Origin: DATCHW01 sp963806045
Lineage (GTDB): Bacteria > Bacteroidota > Ignavibacteria > Tepidaquicellales > Tepidaquicellaceae
Assembly (NCBI GenBank): GCA_963806045.1
Contig: CAWDWP010000010.1
Coordinates: 1 to 64,000, forward strand
DNA length: 64,000 nucleotides
Direction of reading: 5' to 3'
A model generated the notes under the pieces. That model ran no database searches. It saw nothing but the letters and a program-made list of their open reading frames with translations, and was not told the origin of the DNA. This document shows positions 48,925-57,916 of this stretch, in pieces. The translations under genes were made by a program, and so were the position numbers. Position 1 is the stretch's first letter; each line of letters starts with the position of its first letter.

Positions 48925-49806
48925 TTAAGAATAGATTTTAGCTTGTGCAGATTCAAGCGTATTTTTCATCAGCATTGCAATTGTCATCAATCCTACTCCC
49001 CCTGGGACAGGAGTTATATAGCTGCATTTCTCAAAACAGTCATCAAAATCTACATCTCCTACGGTTCTGAATCCTGATTTCTTGCTCACATCTTCAATTT
49101 TGTTTATTCCGACATCAATTATCACCGCTCCCTCTTTTATCATATCCGCTTTAAGGAAATTAGCTTTTCCAATTGCAGCTATAATAATATCAGCTTTTGA
49201 AGTGAATTCTTTAATATCTCTTGTAAAACTATGGCAAACAGTTACAGTCGCATTTAAAGATTTATTCATAAATAAATTTGCAACAGGCTTTCCAACAATA
49301 TTGCTCCGTCCGATTACAACTAAATTTTTTCCTTTTGTTTCGATTCCTTTTCTTTTCAGCATTTCTACTATGCCATATGGAGTACATGGTATAAATGATT
49401 TTATCCCCGCGACAAGTCTTCCGATGTTCTGTGGATGAAAACCATCTACATCTTTCCGGTAATCAATTGCTTCGAGTATATTTTGTTCTTTAATATGTTT
49501 CGGTACAGGAAGCTGGACTAAGATACCATGAATTAATTTATCAGTATTAAAATTATCTATTAGTTCGAGTATTGTAGATTCAGTAGTATCAACAGGCAGC
49601 CTTTCTATGATTGAATAAAATCCGAGTTCTTTGCATGTTTTTTCTTTGCTGTTCACATACATCGTGGAAGCATGATTATCACCAACAAGTATAAATGCAA
49701 GTCCGGGAATCACTCCTTTTAATTTAAGATCTTCTGCTTCTTTTTTAATTTCTTCTTTAACAAGAGCAGAGATAATTTTACCATTGATAATTTTATCTTC
49801 CGGCAT
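48925..49806 (-). CDS. folD: Bifunctional methylenetetrahydrofolate dehydrogenase/cyclohydrolase
   Basis: 293 residues, normal length. STMYVNSKEKTCKELG carries the catalytic Lys region, HGILVQLPVPKHI, KDVDGFHPQNIGRL, CTPYGIVEML, VVIGRSNIVGKPVANLF (NADP-binding), and TPVPGGVGLMTIAML are intact. It interconverts methylene-, methenyl- and formyl-tetrahydrofolate, the same pool fed by ftcD at 8.5 kb. It is the first gene of the folD-prmA-cupin-osmC-CHAD run. Confidence 0.95.
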   Translation of the reverse strand: MPEDKIINGKIISALVKEEIKKEAEDLKLKGVIPGLAFILVGDNHASTMYVNSKEKTCKELGFYSIIERLPVDTTESTILELIDNFNTDKLIHGILVQLPVPKHIKEQNILEAIDYRKDVDGFHPQNIGRLVAGIKSFIPCTPYGIVEMLKRKGIETKGKNLVVIGRSNIVGKPVANLFMNKSLNATVTVCHSFTRDIKEFTSKADIIIAAIGKANFLKADMIKEGAVIIDVGINKIEDVSKKSGFRTVGDVDFDDCFEKCSYITPVPGGVGLMTIAMLMKNTLESAQAKIYS

Positions 49807-49833
49807 AAGTGAATTAATAATATTTCAGTTTAA

Positions 49834-50229
49834 TTAATTTTTCCTGACAGGACCTGCTGCATCCCTGATAATAGCATCGGGATAACCTTTTGACTGAACA
49901 GTGCTTAGAAATGATTCTGCGGATTTAATATCATTGAATTCGTCCCCTGCGATTATTCTGTAAATACCATCTGAGAACATTCTTACTAAAACAGTAGTAC
50001 TGAGTTTTGAACGTGCGATTATTGCAAAATTATCAGCATTATCTTTGTTCAGGAAAGCACCAATCTGCACAAAAAATGGTCCTGAATCACTAACATTTAT
50101 TTTTTGACGTACTGTATCGACTCTAATCATATTATCAGTGTCGTAGCAAGAGCAATTGCAGGAATAAAGTGAAAACCCCGAAACTGTGCAAATAATTACG
50201 ATGATAAACAAATATAATATATTTCTCAT
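49834..50229 (-). CDS. SPOR-domain lipoprotein (downstream of a pair)
   Basis: 131 residues from the ATG at 50229, which gives a proper signal (MRNILYLFIIVIICTVSGFS) and a lipobox LYSC. An earlier ATG at 50262 would overlap the upstream gene and add a polar leader. After a short linker, FFVQIGAFLNKDNADNFAIIARSKL to GIYRIIAGDEFNDIKSAESFLSTVQSKG is a SPOR domain (about 60-125), which binds peptidoglycan stripped of stem peptides at the septum. It directly follows a second SPOR lipoprotein. Confidence 0.75.
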   Translation of the reverse strand: MRNILYLFIIVIICTVSGFSLYSCNCSCYDTDNMIRVDTVRQKINVSDSGPFFVQIGAFLNKDNADNFAIIARSKLSTTVLVRMFSDGIYRIIAGDEFNDIKSAESFLSTVQSKGYPDAIIRDAAGPVRKN

Positions 50230-50248
50230 ACGAGTTTTTAATTTATAA

Positions 50249-50665
50249 TTAATTGCCGTCAATTATTCTGATTTTCTTAACAAACGCATCTCTGAATCCT
50301 TTACCTTTCACATATTCCAGGTATGCATTTGCTTTTTCAGGGTTAGTGAATCTTTCCGCGGATACCCTGTATATATTATTTTCATAAATTACTTCAGATT
50401 TCTTATTCAACAAGGAATCAGCTTTTGCAGATAAAATATCCGCATACTTTTTACTTGTAAATGATCCAAGTTGAATTTCCAGCTCAAACTTTACGGGTAT
50501 AAAATTCACGTCAGTGTGGTTTCTGATAGTGTCAATCATCACAATAGTTGTATCATATGCTAATGACTGCTCTTCTGCAAAGTCTTCAGCAGCATCACAT
50601 CCTCCCCAAAAAAAAGATGTAAATAGGGCTAAAAAAGGTAAGACAAAATAGAATATTTTTTTCAT
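50249..50665 (-). CDS. SPOR-domain lipoprotein (upstream of a pair)
   Basis: 138 residues. The signal peptide ends in a lipobox (WGGC, Cys23). A linker with DTTIVMIDTIRNHTDV precedes a SPOR domain (about 60-130: FELEIQLGSFTSKKYADILSAKA, NIYRVSAERFTNPEKANAYLEYVKGKG). It shares the layout and the DT(V/I)R linker theme with its downstream neighbour, so the two probably arose by tandem duplication, though they have diverged strongly. A role at the division site is inferred from the domain. Confidence 0.78.
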   Translation of the reverse strand: MKKIFYFVLPFLALFTSFFWGGCDAAEDFAEEQSLAYDTTIVMIDTIRNHTDVNFIPVKFELEIQLGSFTSKKYADILSAKADSLLNKKSEVIYENNIYRVSAERFTNPEKANAYLEYVKGKGFRDAFVKKIRIIDGN

Positions 50666-50870
50666 TTTGACCTTTTTAATTTAATTTAACAGTTACCTAT
50701 CCTCAACGATCTGTTTAATAAATATATTATTACTATAGACTATATTTAAGTCTATCCACAACCCACGAATATTTAATACAAATTTAACATAAAATAATGT
50801 AAAATAACATATTAAATGTAAAAACTGAAATTTTTTTAAAAGGCTGGTTTTTATCGAATTAATACCGTTA

Positions 50871-51494
50871 CTATTGATTATTTGTTAATTTCCTGAACTT
50901 CTGAAGAAAACTTTTATGCTTCGAATAATGGATTCCTGCCATCCCAAGAGATTTTGCTGCTGTTATGTTCTCAAGTAAATCATCGATAATAAGAGTTCTT
51001 TCGGGCTTAAGGTTGTATTTGTCGAGAATATATCTGAAAATTTTCTTATCAGGTTTTAACATTTTTACTTTGAATGAAAGGATTCTGTTTTTAATCAAAT
51101 TTACGTAAGGGAAATTATTGTAAATAAATCTTATATGCTGGGAACATGTGTTAGAAAGTAAAAATAATTTAAATTTCCTCCTTCCGGCTATTTGTTCAAG
51201 GAAATTTTTCATTGGTGTATTTTCCCAGAAAATATCACAGTAAAGATAGGTGAAATCCGAATAACTAATCTTTAAATTGAATTTACGTTTAAGTTTATAA
51301 AATAAAGTTTTATGCTCCAGCCTCCCTTTTGAAACAGCATCGCCCAGTCTTTTGCTCCTGATAAAACTTTTAAATTTCCTTGCATCAAGGTGCTTTTCCA
51401 ATTTTGCAACCCCATCATAGAAATAGCAAAAATCAAAAAAGCAAAGAGTATTTCCTAAATCAAAAATAATATTTTCTATACCGGGAGATTTCAA
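50871..51494 (-). CDS. HAD-superfamily hydrolase (YihX-like)
   Basis: 207 residues. Motif I is FDLGNTLCFFD, in which the second Asp of DxDxT is replaced by Gly-Asn as in the YihX/HAD-IA subgroup. Motif II is LLSNTCSQH, the Lys is in KMLKPDKKIF, and motif IV is LIIDDLLENITAAKSLG. These support an active alpha-D-glucose-1-phosphate phosphatase-like or related enzyme. The C1 cap is helical (about 15-85). gpmA lies 3 bases upstream, so the two are co-transcribed. Confidence 0.85.
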   Translation of the reverse strand: MKSPGIENIIFDLGNTLCFFDFCYFYDGVAKLEKHLDARKFKSFIRSKRLGDAVSKGRLEHKTLFYKLKRKFNLKISYSDFTYLYCDIFWENTPMKNFLEQIAGRRKFKLFLLSNTCSQHIRFIYNNFPYVNLIKNRILSFKVKMLKPDKKIFRYILDKYNLKPERTLIIDDLLENITAAKSLGMAGIHYSKHKSFLQKFRKLTNNQ

Positions 51495-51497
51495 GAT

Positions 51498-52103
51498 CTA
51501 TAAGTATTTTTTTTCGAGCACATTAAGGTCTTTATCAAGAACATAAAGTTTAGGAACTCCTGTTGGAATCTCTGTTTTTATAATTTCATCATCCGATAAA
51601 TTTTCAAGAAACTTTACAAGTGCCCTCAAACTGTTTCCGTGTGCAGAGATGAGAACATTTTTTCCTGCTTTTAGCTCCGGAACAATTTTACTTTCCCAGT
51701 ACGGAATTACTCTTGCCGCGGTATCCTTGAGACTTTCACCTCCCGGAGGTGCTACATCATAACTTCTTCTCCACAAATGCACCTGTTCCGCTCCGAATTT
51801 TTCTCTTGTTTCATCCTTATTCAATCCCTGCAAATCACCGTACATTCTTTCATTAAGAGCTTTGTCATACTCAATTGGAATATCTGTCTGTTTTATAATA
51901 TTCAATATTATATCCAGAGTTCTTTTAGCCCTTATCAGTACTGATGTAAATGCGATATCAAATTTGTAACCTTTAAGTTTTTCTCCTGCCTCGTTGGCTT
52001 CTTCAATTCCTTTTGGCGAAAGGTCAATATCAGTCCAGCCGGTAAATCTATTTTCTAGATTCCATAACGACTGACCGTGTCTAACAGTTATTAAATTTGG
52101 CAT
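51498..52103 (-). CDS. gpmA: 2,3-bisphosphoglycerate-dependent phosphoglycerate mutase
   Basis: 201 residues. The phosphohistidine motif ITVRHGQSLWNLENRFTGWTD, then LSPKGIEEANEAG, TSVLIRAKRTL, ALNERMYGDLQGLNKDE, WRRSYDVAPPGGESLKDT and ISAHGNSLRALVKFLE are intact; the second catalytic His is in SAHGNS. It is a short form lacking the long C-terminal tail of enteric GpmA, like many Bacteroidota enzymes. It interconverts 3- and 2-phosphoglycerate. Confidence 0.93.
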   Translation of the reverse strand: MPNLITVRHGQSLWNLENRFTGWTDIDLSPKGIEEANEAGEKLKGYKFDIAFTSVLIRAKRTLDIILNIIKQTDIPIEYDKALNERMYGDLQGLNKDETREKFGAEQVHLWRRSYDVAPPGGESLKDTAARVIPYWESKIVPELKAGKNVLISAHGNSLRALVKFLENLSDDEIIKTEIPTGVPKLYVLDKDLNVLEKKYL

Positions 52104-52208
52104 AATGTTAAAATTAATAATTAATATATTATTTACTTATTTTTTAATTGGCAGGAATGTCTGATTCGAAAGTGATTTCATTCAAACAAGAACACCTGAC
52201 CTGTCTAT

Positions 52209-52757
52209 CTACATTTTCCATTTAATGGAACAGCCCATTGATGGTATCTGTTCTTTAACCGGTTCTTTCCCGTTTAATATTTCTTCTATTGCGATTTCAA
52301 GGTTACGCTTTGTGACAATACTTTCATCTTTCCAGTTGTCATCAAGCCTTCCCCTGTATTTAAGAATTCTTTCTTTGTTGTAAACGTAAATATCGGGAGT
52401 GCACACTGCATCATACTTTCTCGCTGTTACTTGCGTTGCATCTTCGAGATATGGAAAATTCATATTATATTCCTTGTAGAAAAGTATCATATTCTCAAAG
52501 GAATCTTCGGGATAAGTAACTGTGTCATTTGGATTAATTCCTATAAATTGAACGCTCTTACTTTGTAATTTATCCTGGAGATTTACGAATCTTTTCATCA
52601 CAGCTTTTACATACGGACAGTGATTACACATGAAGATGATTACGAGAATTTCTTTGACCGAAAAATCAGAAAGTGAATAAAATTTTTCGTCAGTTCCTCT
52701 TAATGAAAAATCTATTATAGGAGTATCTAAGTTGTTTATGTTATTTTCAACCGCCAT
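52209..52757 (-). CDS. Thioredoxin-fold redoxin (AhpC/TSA-type)
   Basis: 182 residues. A thioredoxin-like fold with DFSLRGTDEKFYSLSDF, then VIIFMCNHCPYVKAVMKRFVNL: the active site is CNHC at about residues 39-42. YLEDATQVTARKYDAVCTPDIYVYN contains the cis-Pro. The terminal MGCSIKWK is characteristic of this redoxin group. It is cytosolic (no signal). It probably acts as a thiol peroxidase or disulfide reductase. It is 9 bases from the hypothetical gene upstream. Confidence 0.83.
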   Translation of the reverse strand: MAVENNINNLDTPIIDFSLRGTDEKFYSLSDFSVKEILVIIFMCNHCPYVKAVMKRFVNLQDKLQSKSVQFIGINPNDTVTYPEDSFENMILFYKEYNMNFPYLEDATQVTARKYDAVCTPDIYVYNKERILKYRGRLDDNWKDESIVTKRNLEIAIEEILNGKEPVKEQIPSMGCSIKWKM

Positions 52758-52766
52758 AATATATTT

Positions 52767-53300
52767 TTAAAACTCTTCTTCATCCTCGTCCAGAACAGGA
52801 TGAAAATCTTCGTATATAAAATTTATGTGAAGATTTGTATTCGATACGTCTTCAACATATTGTGGAAATATCTCTTCTGTAATAAATCTGTATTTTTCTT
52901 CTAAAGAATAATCGTTCTGGAAATGAACCACTATTCTTTTCTCATCCAGGAGGGAAATAAGCTTTCCATATTCCTCTTTTAGCACCTTATTGTCGCTTTT
53001 TGAAGCTTTTTTCAACTTCGGTTTGCCGATTAACTGGTACACATTTTCAAGTTTGGAGTTCAAATGCTCCATTTCAAATTTCTTTATATCATTGATAAAC
53101 TCAATATCATCCTCGGGCTCTTCAGTTACGGAGGTCTCTGTAGTATAATTATCGTCAGAGGAAATATCTTCATGCTTATCATCATTGAATATTTCATCGC
53201 TGCTTTTATGCCCGGGTTTCTGCCCGGATTTCTGAACCTGAGAATTCTTCTTTGTTGATTTTTTTAAAACTTTATTGTTTTTCTTTTTCGATTCCATCAA
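52767..53300 (-). CDS. Hypothetical protein with Lys-rich N-terminus
   Basis: 177 residues. The first 45 or so residues are basic and Ser-rich low complexity (KKKNNKVLKKSTKKN). A short acidic stretch follows (about 45-70), then a compact alpha/beta region (FEMEHLNSKLENVYQLIGKPKLKK; SLEEKYRFITEEIFPQYVEDVSNTN; LHINFIYEDFHPVLDEDEEEF). No signal peptide or membrane segment. I do not recognise the family. It sits between cdsA and a redoxin. The C-terminal half, seen without the tail, is the part likely to be conserved. Confidence 0.65.
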   Translation of the reverse strand: MMESKKKNNKVLKKSTKKNSQVQKSGQKPGHKSSDEIFNDDKHEDISSDDNYTTETSVTEEPEDDIEFINDIKKFEMEHLNSKLENVYQLIGKPKLKKASKSDNKVLKEEYGKLISLLDEKRIVVHFQNDYSLEEKYRFITEEIFPQYVEDVSNTNLHINFIYEDFHPVLDEDEEEF

Positions 53301-53386
53301 TCAGATTACGAATAATTATTTTCTTTCACAAATACAAAATTAAAAAATTTACAGAACAAGTCAAGTTAAATTATTACTAAATAACT

Positions 53387-54208
53387 TTAATGAATAAAAT
53401 AAATATATATCAGAGGACTTACAAAAACCAGACTATCAAACCTATCAAGTATCCCTCCGTGTCCGGGTATAATATTTGATGAATCTTTTACTCCGCAATA
53501 TCTTTTCAGCATTGATTCGAATAAATCTCCGACCTGACTGAAAATCCCGATTAATAACCCGGTGATTAATGCATCAGTCAAATTTAATTTATCGGGAATA
53601 ATATAATGGAAAATTAACGCTCCTCCGACTGTGAAGATAATTCCTGCTATGCTCCCTTCAACAGTTTTCTTTGGGCTTATTTCGGATAATCGATGCTTGC
53701 CGAATAATCTTCCGCCAAAATATGCAAATGTATCGCATGTCCATATTAAAACAAAAATATATAGTACAACATTAAAATTTTCCGGCAGTCTTCCTGCATT
53801 CAGATTAAAAAGATTTAGAAATATAAACGGAACTGTTAAATATAAAAAACCGGAAATCGAGACTATCGGATTCAAGGGGTTTCTCTTTTCCTTCCTTAAC
53901 ACTTCAAATGAAATTGTCAGTAAAATAATAATTACAAATAGATTGATGACATATTCCAAATGCTCATAATAAAAGAAAGAAAGCACGAGCAATCCGGTGT
54001 AAACGATAATAGAAAATATTTTCAGAGGAAAAATATTTTTTGTCTTAAATAAATTATAAAATTCATACAGAGATAAAGCCTGAACTATCATTGATAACGA
54101 CAGGAAAAAATACCCGCCTTTGTAAATAATGAATACCAGAAGAGGAACACCGATAATTCCGATTATCACCCTTTTTGTCAAATTGCTTATTTTCTTATCC
54201 GTATCCAC
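53387..54208 (-). CDS. cdsA: Phosphatidate cytidylyltransferase
   Basis: 273 residues, an integral membrane protein with about eight hydrophobic segments. The CdsA signature near the C-terminus is complete: GDLFESMLKRYCGVKDSSNIIPGHGGILDRFDSL. SEISPKKTVEGSIAG is the second conserved loop. It makes CDP-diacylglycerol from phosphatidate and CTP, the substrate of PgsA and PssA encoded at 14.4 and 16.3 kb. The gene overlaps none; the CPBP protease gene ends 1 base before its start. Confidence 0.95.
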   Translation of the reverse strand: MDTDKKISNLTKRVIIGIIGVPLLVFIIYKGGYFFLSLSMIVQALSLYEFYNLFKTKNIFPLKIFSIIVYTGLLVLSFFYYEHLEYVINLFVIIILLTISFEVLRKEKRNPLNPIVSISGFLYLTVPFIFLNLFNLNAGRLPENFNVVLYIFVLIWTCDTFAYFGGRLFGKHRLSEISPKKTVEGSIAGIIFTVGGALIFHYIIPDKLNLTDALITGLLIGIFSQVGDLFESMLKRYCGVKDSSNIIPGHGGILDRFDSLVFVSPLIYIYFIH

Positions 54209-54209
54209 T

Positions 54210-55115
54210 TTAAAATATTATTTTTTGATTTTTTCGAAATACATTTTTGATTAAAAACATAATTGCGATAAACAGCGCAGCAGATACAAGTCCCCATATA
54301 ATGAGCTGAATAAATTCACCCTGCGGAATGTCTTTCGATGTGCTTGCGAAATCATCACCAATAAAATAAACCGCTGCGGCAGAAAAGAAATTGTTAAGAA
54401 AATGAACAGCCATTGCTGTATAAATACTTCCGCTAAGATATGCAACTGCGGAGATATAAATACCAAGAATTATCAGTGGAATCAGATTAAAAGGATCAAA
54501 ATGAAACAGAGCAAAAAGCAGTCCCGTCAGAATAACTGCAGTCGAAGCTTTTAATATCTTCAGCAAGTTTGATAAAATTAATCCCCTGAAAAGCAGTTCT
54601 TCGCAGATTGCGGGTGTAACAGCAATTACAATAATCACAATGACAAACTCGAATGGTGAATAGGATTTCACTATTCCCATTACAGCTGCTTCAAGAATAT
54701 CAAAAAATTCTTTCAGTTTATTTACATACTCTCCCCCGAAAGGCAGAGAAAAAATCAGTTTATTCTGAATAACGATGTATAACTGAAGAAAAGGTTGTAT
54801 TACAAATATTCCTAAAACGCTAAGCGAAAATATCTTTGCTTCCGGAATTTTTAATCTGAATATTTTATCAGCATCATCACCTCTGAGTATATTCAGAACA
54901 ATTACCGGAACGAGTATAAACATAAACTGCGAGAAAGAGATTACAATACGGAATGTTTTTATATCTTTTATTCCATTTCCGGCTTCAGCTCCCGATAAAA
55001 ACGCACTGATGACACCGCCGATTATTTGATAAGTTACAAATACCACAGCAAGTGAGACCAATACAAAAAGTACAGGATTCATATTTGCAAAAGGAGCTAT
55101 TCTCTTTTCGTCCAA
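54210..55115 (-). CDS. CPBP family intramembrane glutamic protease
   Basis: 301 residues with about seven membrane helices. The Abi/CAAX-prenyl-protease-like signature is present: EELLFRGLILSNLL (catalytic Glu pair and Arg, about residue 170), then GLLFALFHFDPFNLIP (His) and AMAVHFLNNFFSA (His-x3-Asn). This family contains Rce1-like enzymes and many bacteriocin-immunity proteins; the bacterial substrate is unknown. It is directly upstream of cdsA with a 1-base gap, so one operon. Confidence 0.88.
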   Translation of the reverse strand: MDEKRIAPFANMNPVLFVLVSLAVVFVTYQIIGGVISAFLSGAEAGNGIKDIKTFRIVISFSQFMFILVPVIVLNILRGDDADKIFRLKIPEAKIFSLSVLGIFVIQPFLQLYIVIQNKLIFSLPFGGEYVNKLKEFFDILEAAVMGIVKSYSPFEFVIVIIVIAVTPAICEELLFRGLILSNLLKILKASTAVILTGLLFALFHFDPFNLIPLIILGIYISAVAYLSGSIYTAMAVHFLNNFFSAAAVYFIGDDFASTSKDIPQGEFIQLIIWGLVSAALFIAIMFLIKNVFRKNQKIIF

Positions 55116-55334
55116 AATTAAAAATAAAGTTTTTTATTCAGAAAATTGAAATCAGATTAATATCATTAAAAATAATAAAAATTTAAATGTTAAAAGGATT
55201 AATAGCCTTATTCGATTAACAAATGAAAGAGTATAAGAGATAATCCTGATACGGAAATTATAAGTGATGTAAGGTTTATTTTCGGAAATGGTTACAAATT
55301 GAATTTATTGTTTTTAAGGTTTATTTTGCAAATT

Positions 55335-56303
55335 ATGTCAGATAATTTTGAAAACGTATATACGGTCACAAAGAAAAAAGGTAAATATAGTTTTTTTATT
55401 AACATATTCCTTTTTATTCTCACATTTTTTAGTACAACATTGTCGGGAGTCGGCTGGTTAAACCAGAATCCGTATGCATTGGAAAATTTTGCACTGGGAA
55501 TGCAATATTCTTTTCTTATCCTTACAGTGATTTCACTTCATGAATTCGGACACTACTTTGCAGCTAAATATCATAAGGTAGATGTAACGCTCCCGTATTA
55601 TATCCCGTTTCCTTTTCTTTTTTTGAATCCTTTCGGAACAATGGGTGCAGTGATAAAAATGAAATCACCGACACAAACCAAGAAATCATTATTTGATATC
55701 GGTATTGCAGGTCCTATTGCAGGATGGATTGCTTCAATGGCGATATTAATTTATGGATTTTTTACTCTGCCGAAGATTGATTACCTTTTCAATATACATC
55801 CCGAATATATTTCACATGGAATTCCAACAACAGGTCTGACATTCGGAAATAACCTGATATTTTTATTATTCCAAAAAATATTTTCACATGGAGCTTTTGT
55901 CCCGCCAATGAATGAAATGTATCACTATCCATTTTTATGTGTCGGGTGGTTCGGCTTATTGATTACCTCTCTGAATATGATGCCAGTCGGACAGCTTGAC
56001 GGAGGACATATTTCATATACGATGTTCGGGAAAAACCATAAAATAATCGCTTATATAATTTTTATATTATTAATAATATTCGGATTGCTTGGATTACTTC
56101 CGCTTCTTAATATACAATTTGAATTAGGTTCTATTAACTGGCTCGTTTGGGCAGTCCTTATTTATTTCGTCATTAAAATAGAGCATCCGCCAATTTGCAC
56201 GGATATAGATAAACCACTGGACAGAACGAGAATGATACTCGGCTGGTTTTCATTCCTGATATTTATAACTTCATTCTGTCCTGTTCCGATAAACGAATTG
56301 TAA
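55335..56303 (+). CDS. Site-2 protease (M50) family membrane metalloprotease
   Basis: 322 residues from the ATG at 55335; a start at 55299 would add an unlikely hydrophobic leader. Zinc motif HEFGHYFAAKYH (HExxH) lies on a hydrophobic helix, and the third ligand is in GQLDGGHISY (LDGGH). FIPFPFLFLNPFGTMGAVIKM and DIGIAGPIAGWIAS are typical of the plant EGY1/bacterial S2P-like group. There is no PDZ domain. It probably cuts a membrane-bound substrate; no adjoining anti-sigma factor is seen. Confidence 0.87.
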   Translation: MSDNFENVYTVTKKKGKYSFFINIFLFILTFFSTTLSGVGWLNQNPYALENFALGMQYSFLILTVISLHEFGHYFAAKYHKVDVTLPYYIPFPFLFLNPFGTMGAVIKMKSPTQTKKSLFDIGIAGPIAGWIASMAILIYGFFTLPKIDYLFNIHPEYISHGIPTTGLTFGNNLIFLLFQKIFSHGAFVPPMNEMYHYPFLCVGWFGLLITSLNMMPVGQLDGGHISYTMFGKNHKIIAYIIFILLIIFGLLGLLPLLNIQFELGSINWLVWAVLIYFVIKIEHPPICTDIDKPLDRTRMILGWFSFLIFITSFCPVPINEL

Positions 56304-56347
56304 AAAATTAATTTTTTTTAAAAAAAATTTTCTGTAAATGCATCGTT

Positions 56348-56372
56348 GACAGACAGGAATGTCTGTTCCTAC
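56348..56372. repeat. Palindromic repeat, intergenic copy
   Basis: GACAGACAGGAATGTCTGTTCCTAC. It is the reverse complement of the sequence inside the propeller gene at 4561-4584, with a single extra base. Lies between the M50 protease and the MFS exporter. A shorter match (GGCAGGAATGTCTG) occurs at 52150. Confidence 0.75.
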
Positions 56373-56462
56373 TAAGGGAGATGCATAGGGCGATAAGTAA
56401 ACCAAGAAATAAATAAATATTATACATGAAAGTATTTTAAGTTTATTAGAAGTTGGAGATTT

Positions 56463-57692
56463 ATGAATTCACAAAATAGAAGTTTCATCGTAATTTTCTT
56501 AGTAATATTCATTGACCTCTTGGGGTTTGGAATAATTATTCCTTTATTACCGGATTTTTCAGTGAATGTTCTGTTAATGAATAAAACCACAATCGGACTT
56601 CTGACGGGAATATATTCGTTGATGCAGTTCATTTTCACACCTGTCTGGGGTTCACTATCAGATGTTTACGGCAGGAAACCAATTTTGGTAATGTCTTTGA
56701 TTGGAAATGTTATCGCTTATTCCTTAATGGCTCTTGTATTTACGGGAACCATATCTTCAATTTTGATACTTTTTATAGCAAGAGCCTTTGCCGGGTTTTT
56801 TTCTGCAAATCTTTCTGCGGCACAGGCCGTTGTATCGGATATTACAAAACCTGAAGAGCGCTCAAAAGGTATGGGTATCATCGGTGCTGCATTCGGGCTC
56901 GGGTTTGTATTTGGTCCGGCTCTTGGCGGATTTCTATCTTTCTACTTCGGATATGGAATCCCAATAATTCTGTCTGCGTTTTTCTCCTTATCAGCATTGG
57001 TGGTATGCCTTACAATTTTTAAAGAAACTCTTCCTGAAGATTTAAGAATACATAATAAGAATAAATTCAGTCTTTCGGGCGTAAAGGTTGTGAATGTTAA
57101 AGCAGTAAATGATGTAATCAAAAATAAAAATGTCGGGATTTATGTTATTATATTTTTCTTCATAACATTTTCGTTTGCAAATATATTCGGAAACTTCCAG
57201 TATTTTATAGAGCGGAAAGATGGATTGAATATGGATGCCGAGCAGACAGGTTTTCTGCTTTCATTTATTGGGATAACTGCGGCATTGGTACAGACACTAC
57301 TTATCAAACCTTTTAAAAAATATATTGGTGAGAAAAAATCTGTAATTGTAGGAAATGTACTTGTTTGTATTGGTCTGTTTTTCATACCTTTCTCTACGTC
57401 TGTTGTTATGCTGCTTGTTGTTTTAACCGTTCTGGGATTGGGAAACGGATTGAACAATGCTATGACATTAGGTTTGATTTCACAAAATGTAAACAGAACT
57501 GAACAGGGGGGTGTACTGGGCATTAACCAGTCTCTTAGTTCTCTGGCAAGATTTCTGGGTCCGCTCTGGGGAGGCTTTATATATGACAAGTTCAGTTATC
57601 ATTATCCGTTTATATCCGGGGCTATATTTATGCTGTTGATTACTATAATTGCGGTTGTGGTGCTGAATAATAGAAGAATAAAAAGTGCATAG
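56463..57692 (+). CDS. MFS transporter, TetA-like drug:proton antiporter family
   Basis: 409 residues with twelve predicted helices. The N-terminus IFLVIFIDLLGFGIIIPLLP and loop 2-3 motif A (GSLSDVYGRKPILVMSLIG) are classic of the DHA1/TetA branch. AFGLGFVFGPALGGFLSFYFG is motif C, which marks antiporters. The second half begins at about residue 215. GTTGGAG lies about 10 bases before the ATG. It probably exports a drug or metabolite; tetracycline resistance is not implied. The stop codon is part of a 9-bp tandem repeat. Confidence 0.9.
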   Translation: MNSQNRSFIVIFLVIFIDLLGFGIIIPLLPDFSVNVLLMNKTTIGLLTGIYSLMQFIFTPVWGSLSDVYGRKPILVMSLIGNVIAYSLMALVFTGTISSILILFIARAFAGFFSANLSAAQAVVSDITKPEERSKGMGIIGAAFGLGFVFGPALGGFLSFYFGYGIPIILSAFFSLSALVVCLTIFKETLPEDLRIHNKNKFSLSGVKVVNVKAVNDVIKNKNVGIYVIIFFFITFSFANIFGNFQYFIERKDGLNMDAEQTGFLLSFIGITAALVQTLLIKPFKKYIGEKKSVIVGNVLVCIGLFFIPFSTSVVMLLVVLTVLGLGNGLNNAMTLGLISQNVNRTEQGGVLGINQSLSSLARFLGPLWGGFIYDKFSYHYPFISGAIFMLLITIIAVVVLNNRRIKSA

Positions 57693-57746
57693 AGTGAATG
57701 GAGTGCGTAGAGTGTATGGAGTCTATGGAGTGTATAGAGTGTATGG
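57684..57746. repeat. 9-bp tandem repeat, seven units
   Basis: Units are variants of AGTGTATGG: AGTGCATAG, AGTGAATGG, AGTGCGTAG, AGTGTATGG, AGTCTATGG, AGTGTATAG, AGTGTATGG. The first unit supplies the last two codons and stop of the MFS gene. Unit length is a multiple of three. Copy number may vary between strains. Confidence 0.8.
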
Positions 57747-57792
57747 AGGACAAGCAATGAATAATCCCTAGTACTCGAATAACATCATATTA

Positions 57793-57852
57793 AAACTACA
57801 AAAGTCTGATTTCTTTTCAATTATATAATTACCATTAAGACTTTTGTAGTTT
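57793..57852. repeat. 15-bp inverted repeat palindrome
   Basis: AAACTACAAAAGTCT at 57793-57807 and its reverse complement at 57838-57852, separated by 30 bases. It is the same element as at 10.2 kb. Confidence 0.85.
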
Positions 57853-57862
57853 ATTTCAAAAC

Positions 57863-57893
57863 GAGATTCTTCATTGCGTTCAGAATGACAAAA
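57863..57893. repeat. Possible dispersed repeat GATTCTTC...CAGAATGACA
   Basis: GAGATTCTTCATTGCGTTCAG then AATGACAAA: it resembles a short intergenic repeat with this look found widely in bacterial genomes. ATTCT and AGAAT can pair. It lies between the two palindromes. Only one copy is in this window, so assignment rests on recollection of similar elements. Confidence 0.35.
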
Positions 57894-57916
57894 TTCAAAA
57901 TCTGTGAAATCATATT

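Noticed and set aside
56463..57692. Tetracycline resistance gene
   Set aside because: Motifs A and C place it only in the broad DHA1 antiporter group; drug specificity cannot be read from sequence.
57684..57746. CRISPR array or leader
   Set aside because: Units are contiguous 9-mers with no spacers, and no cas gene is present.
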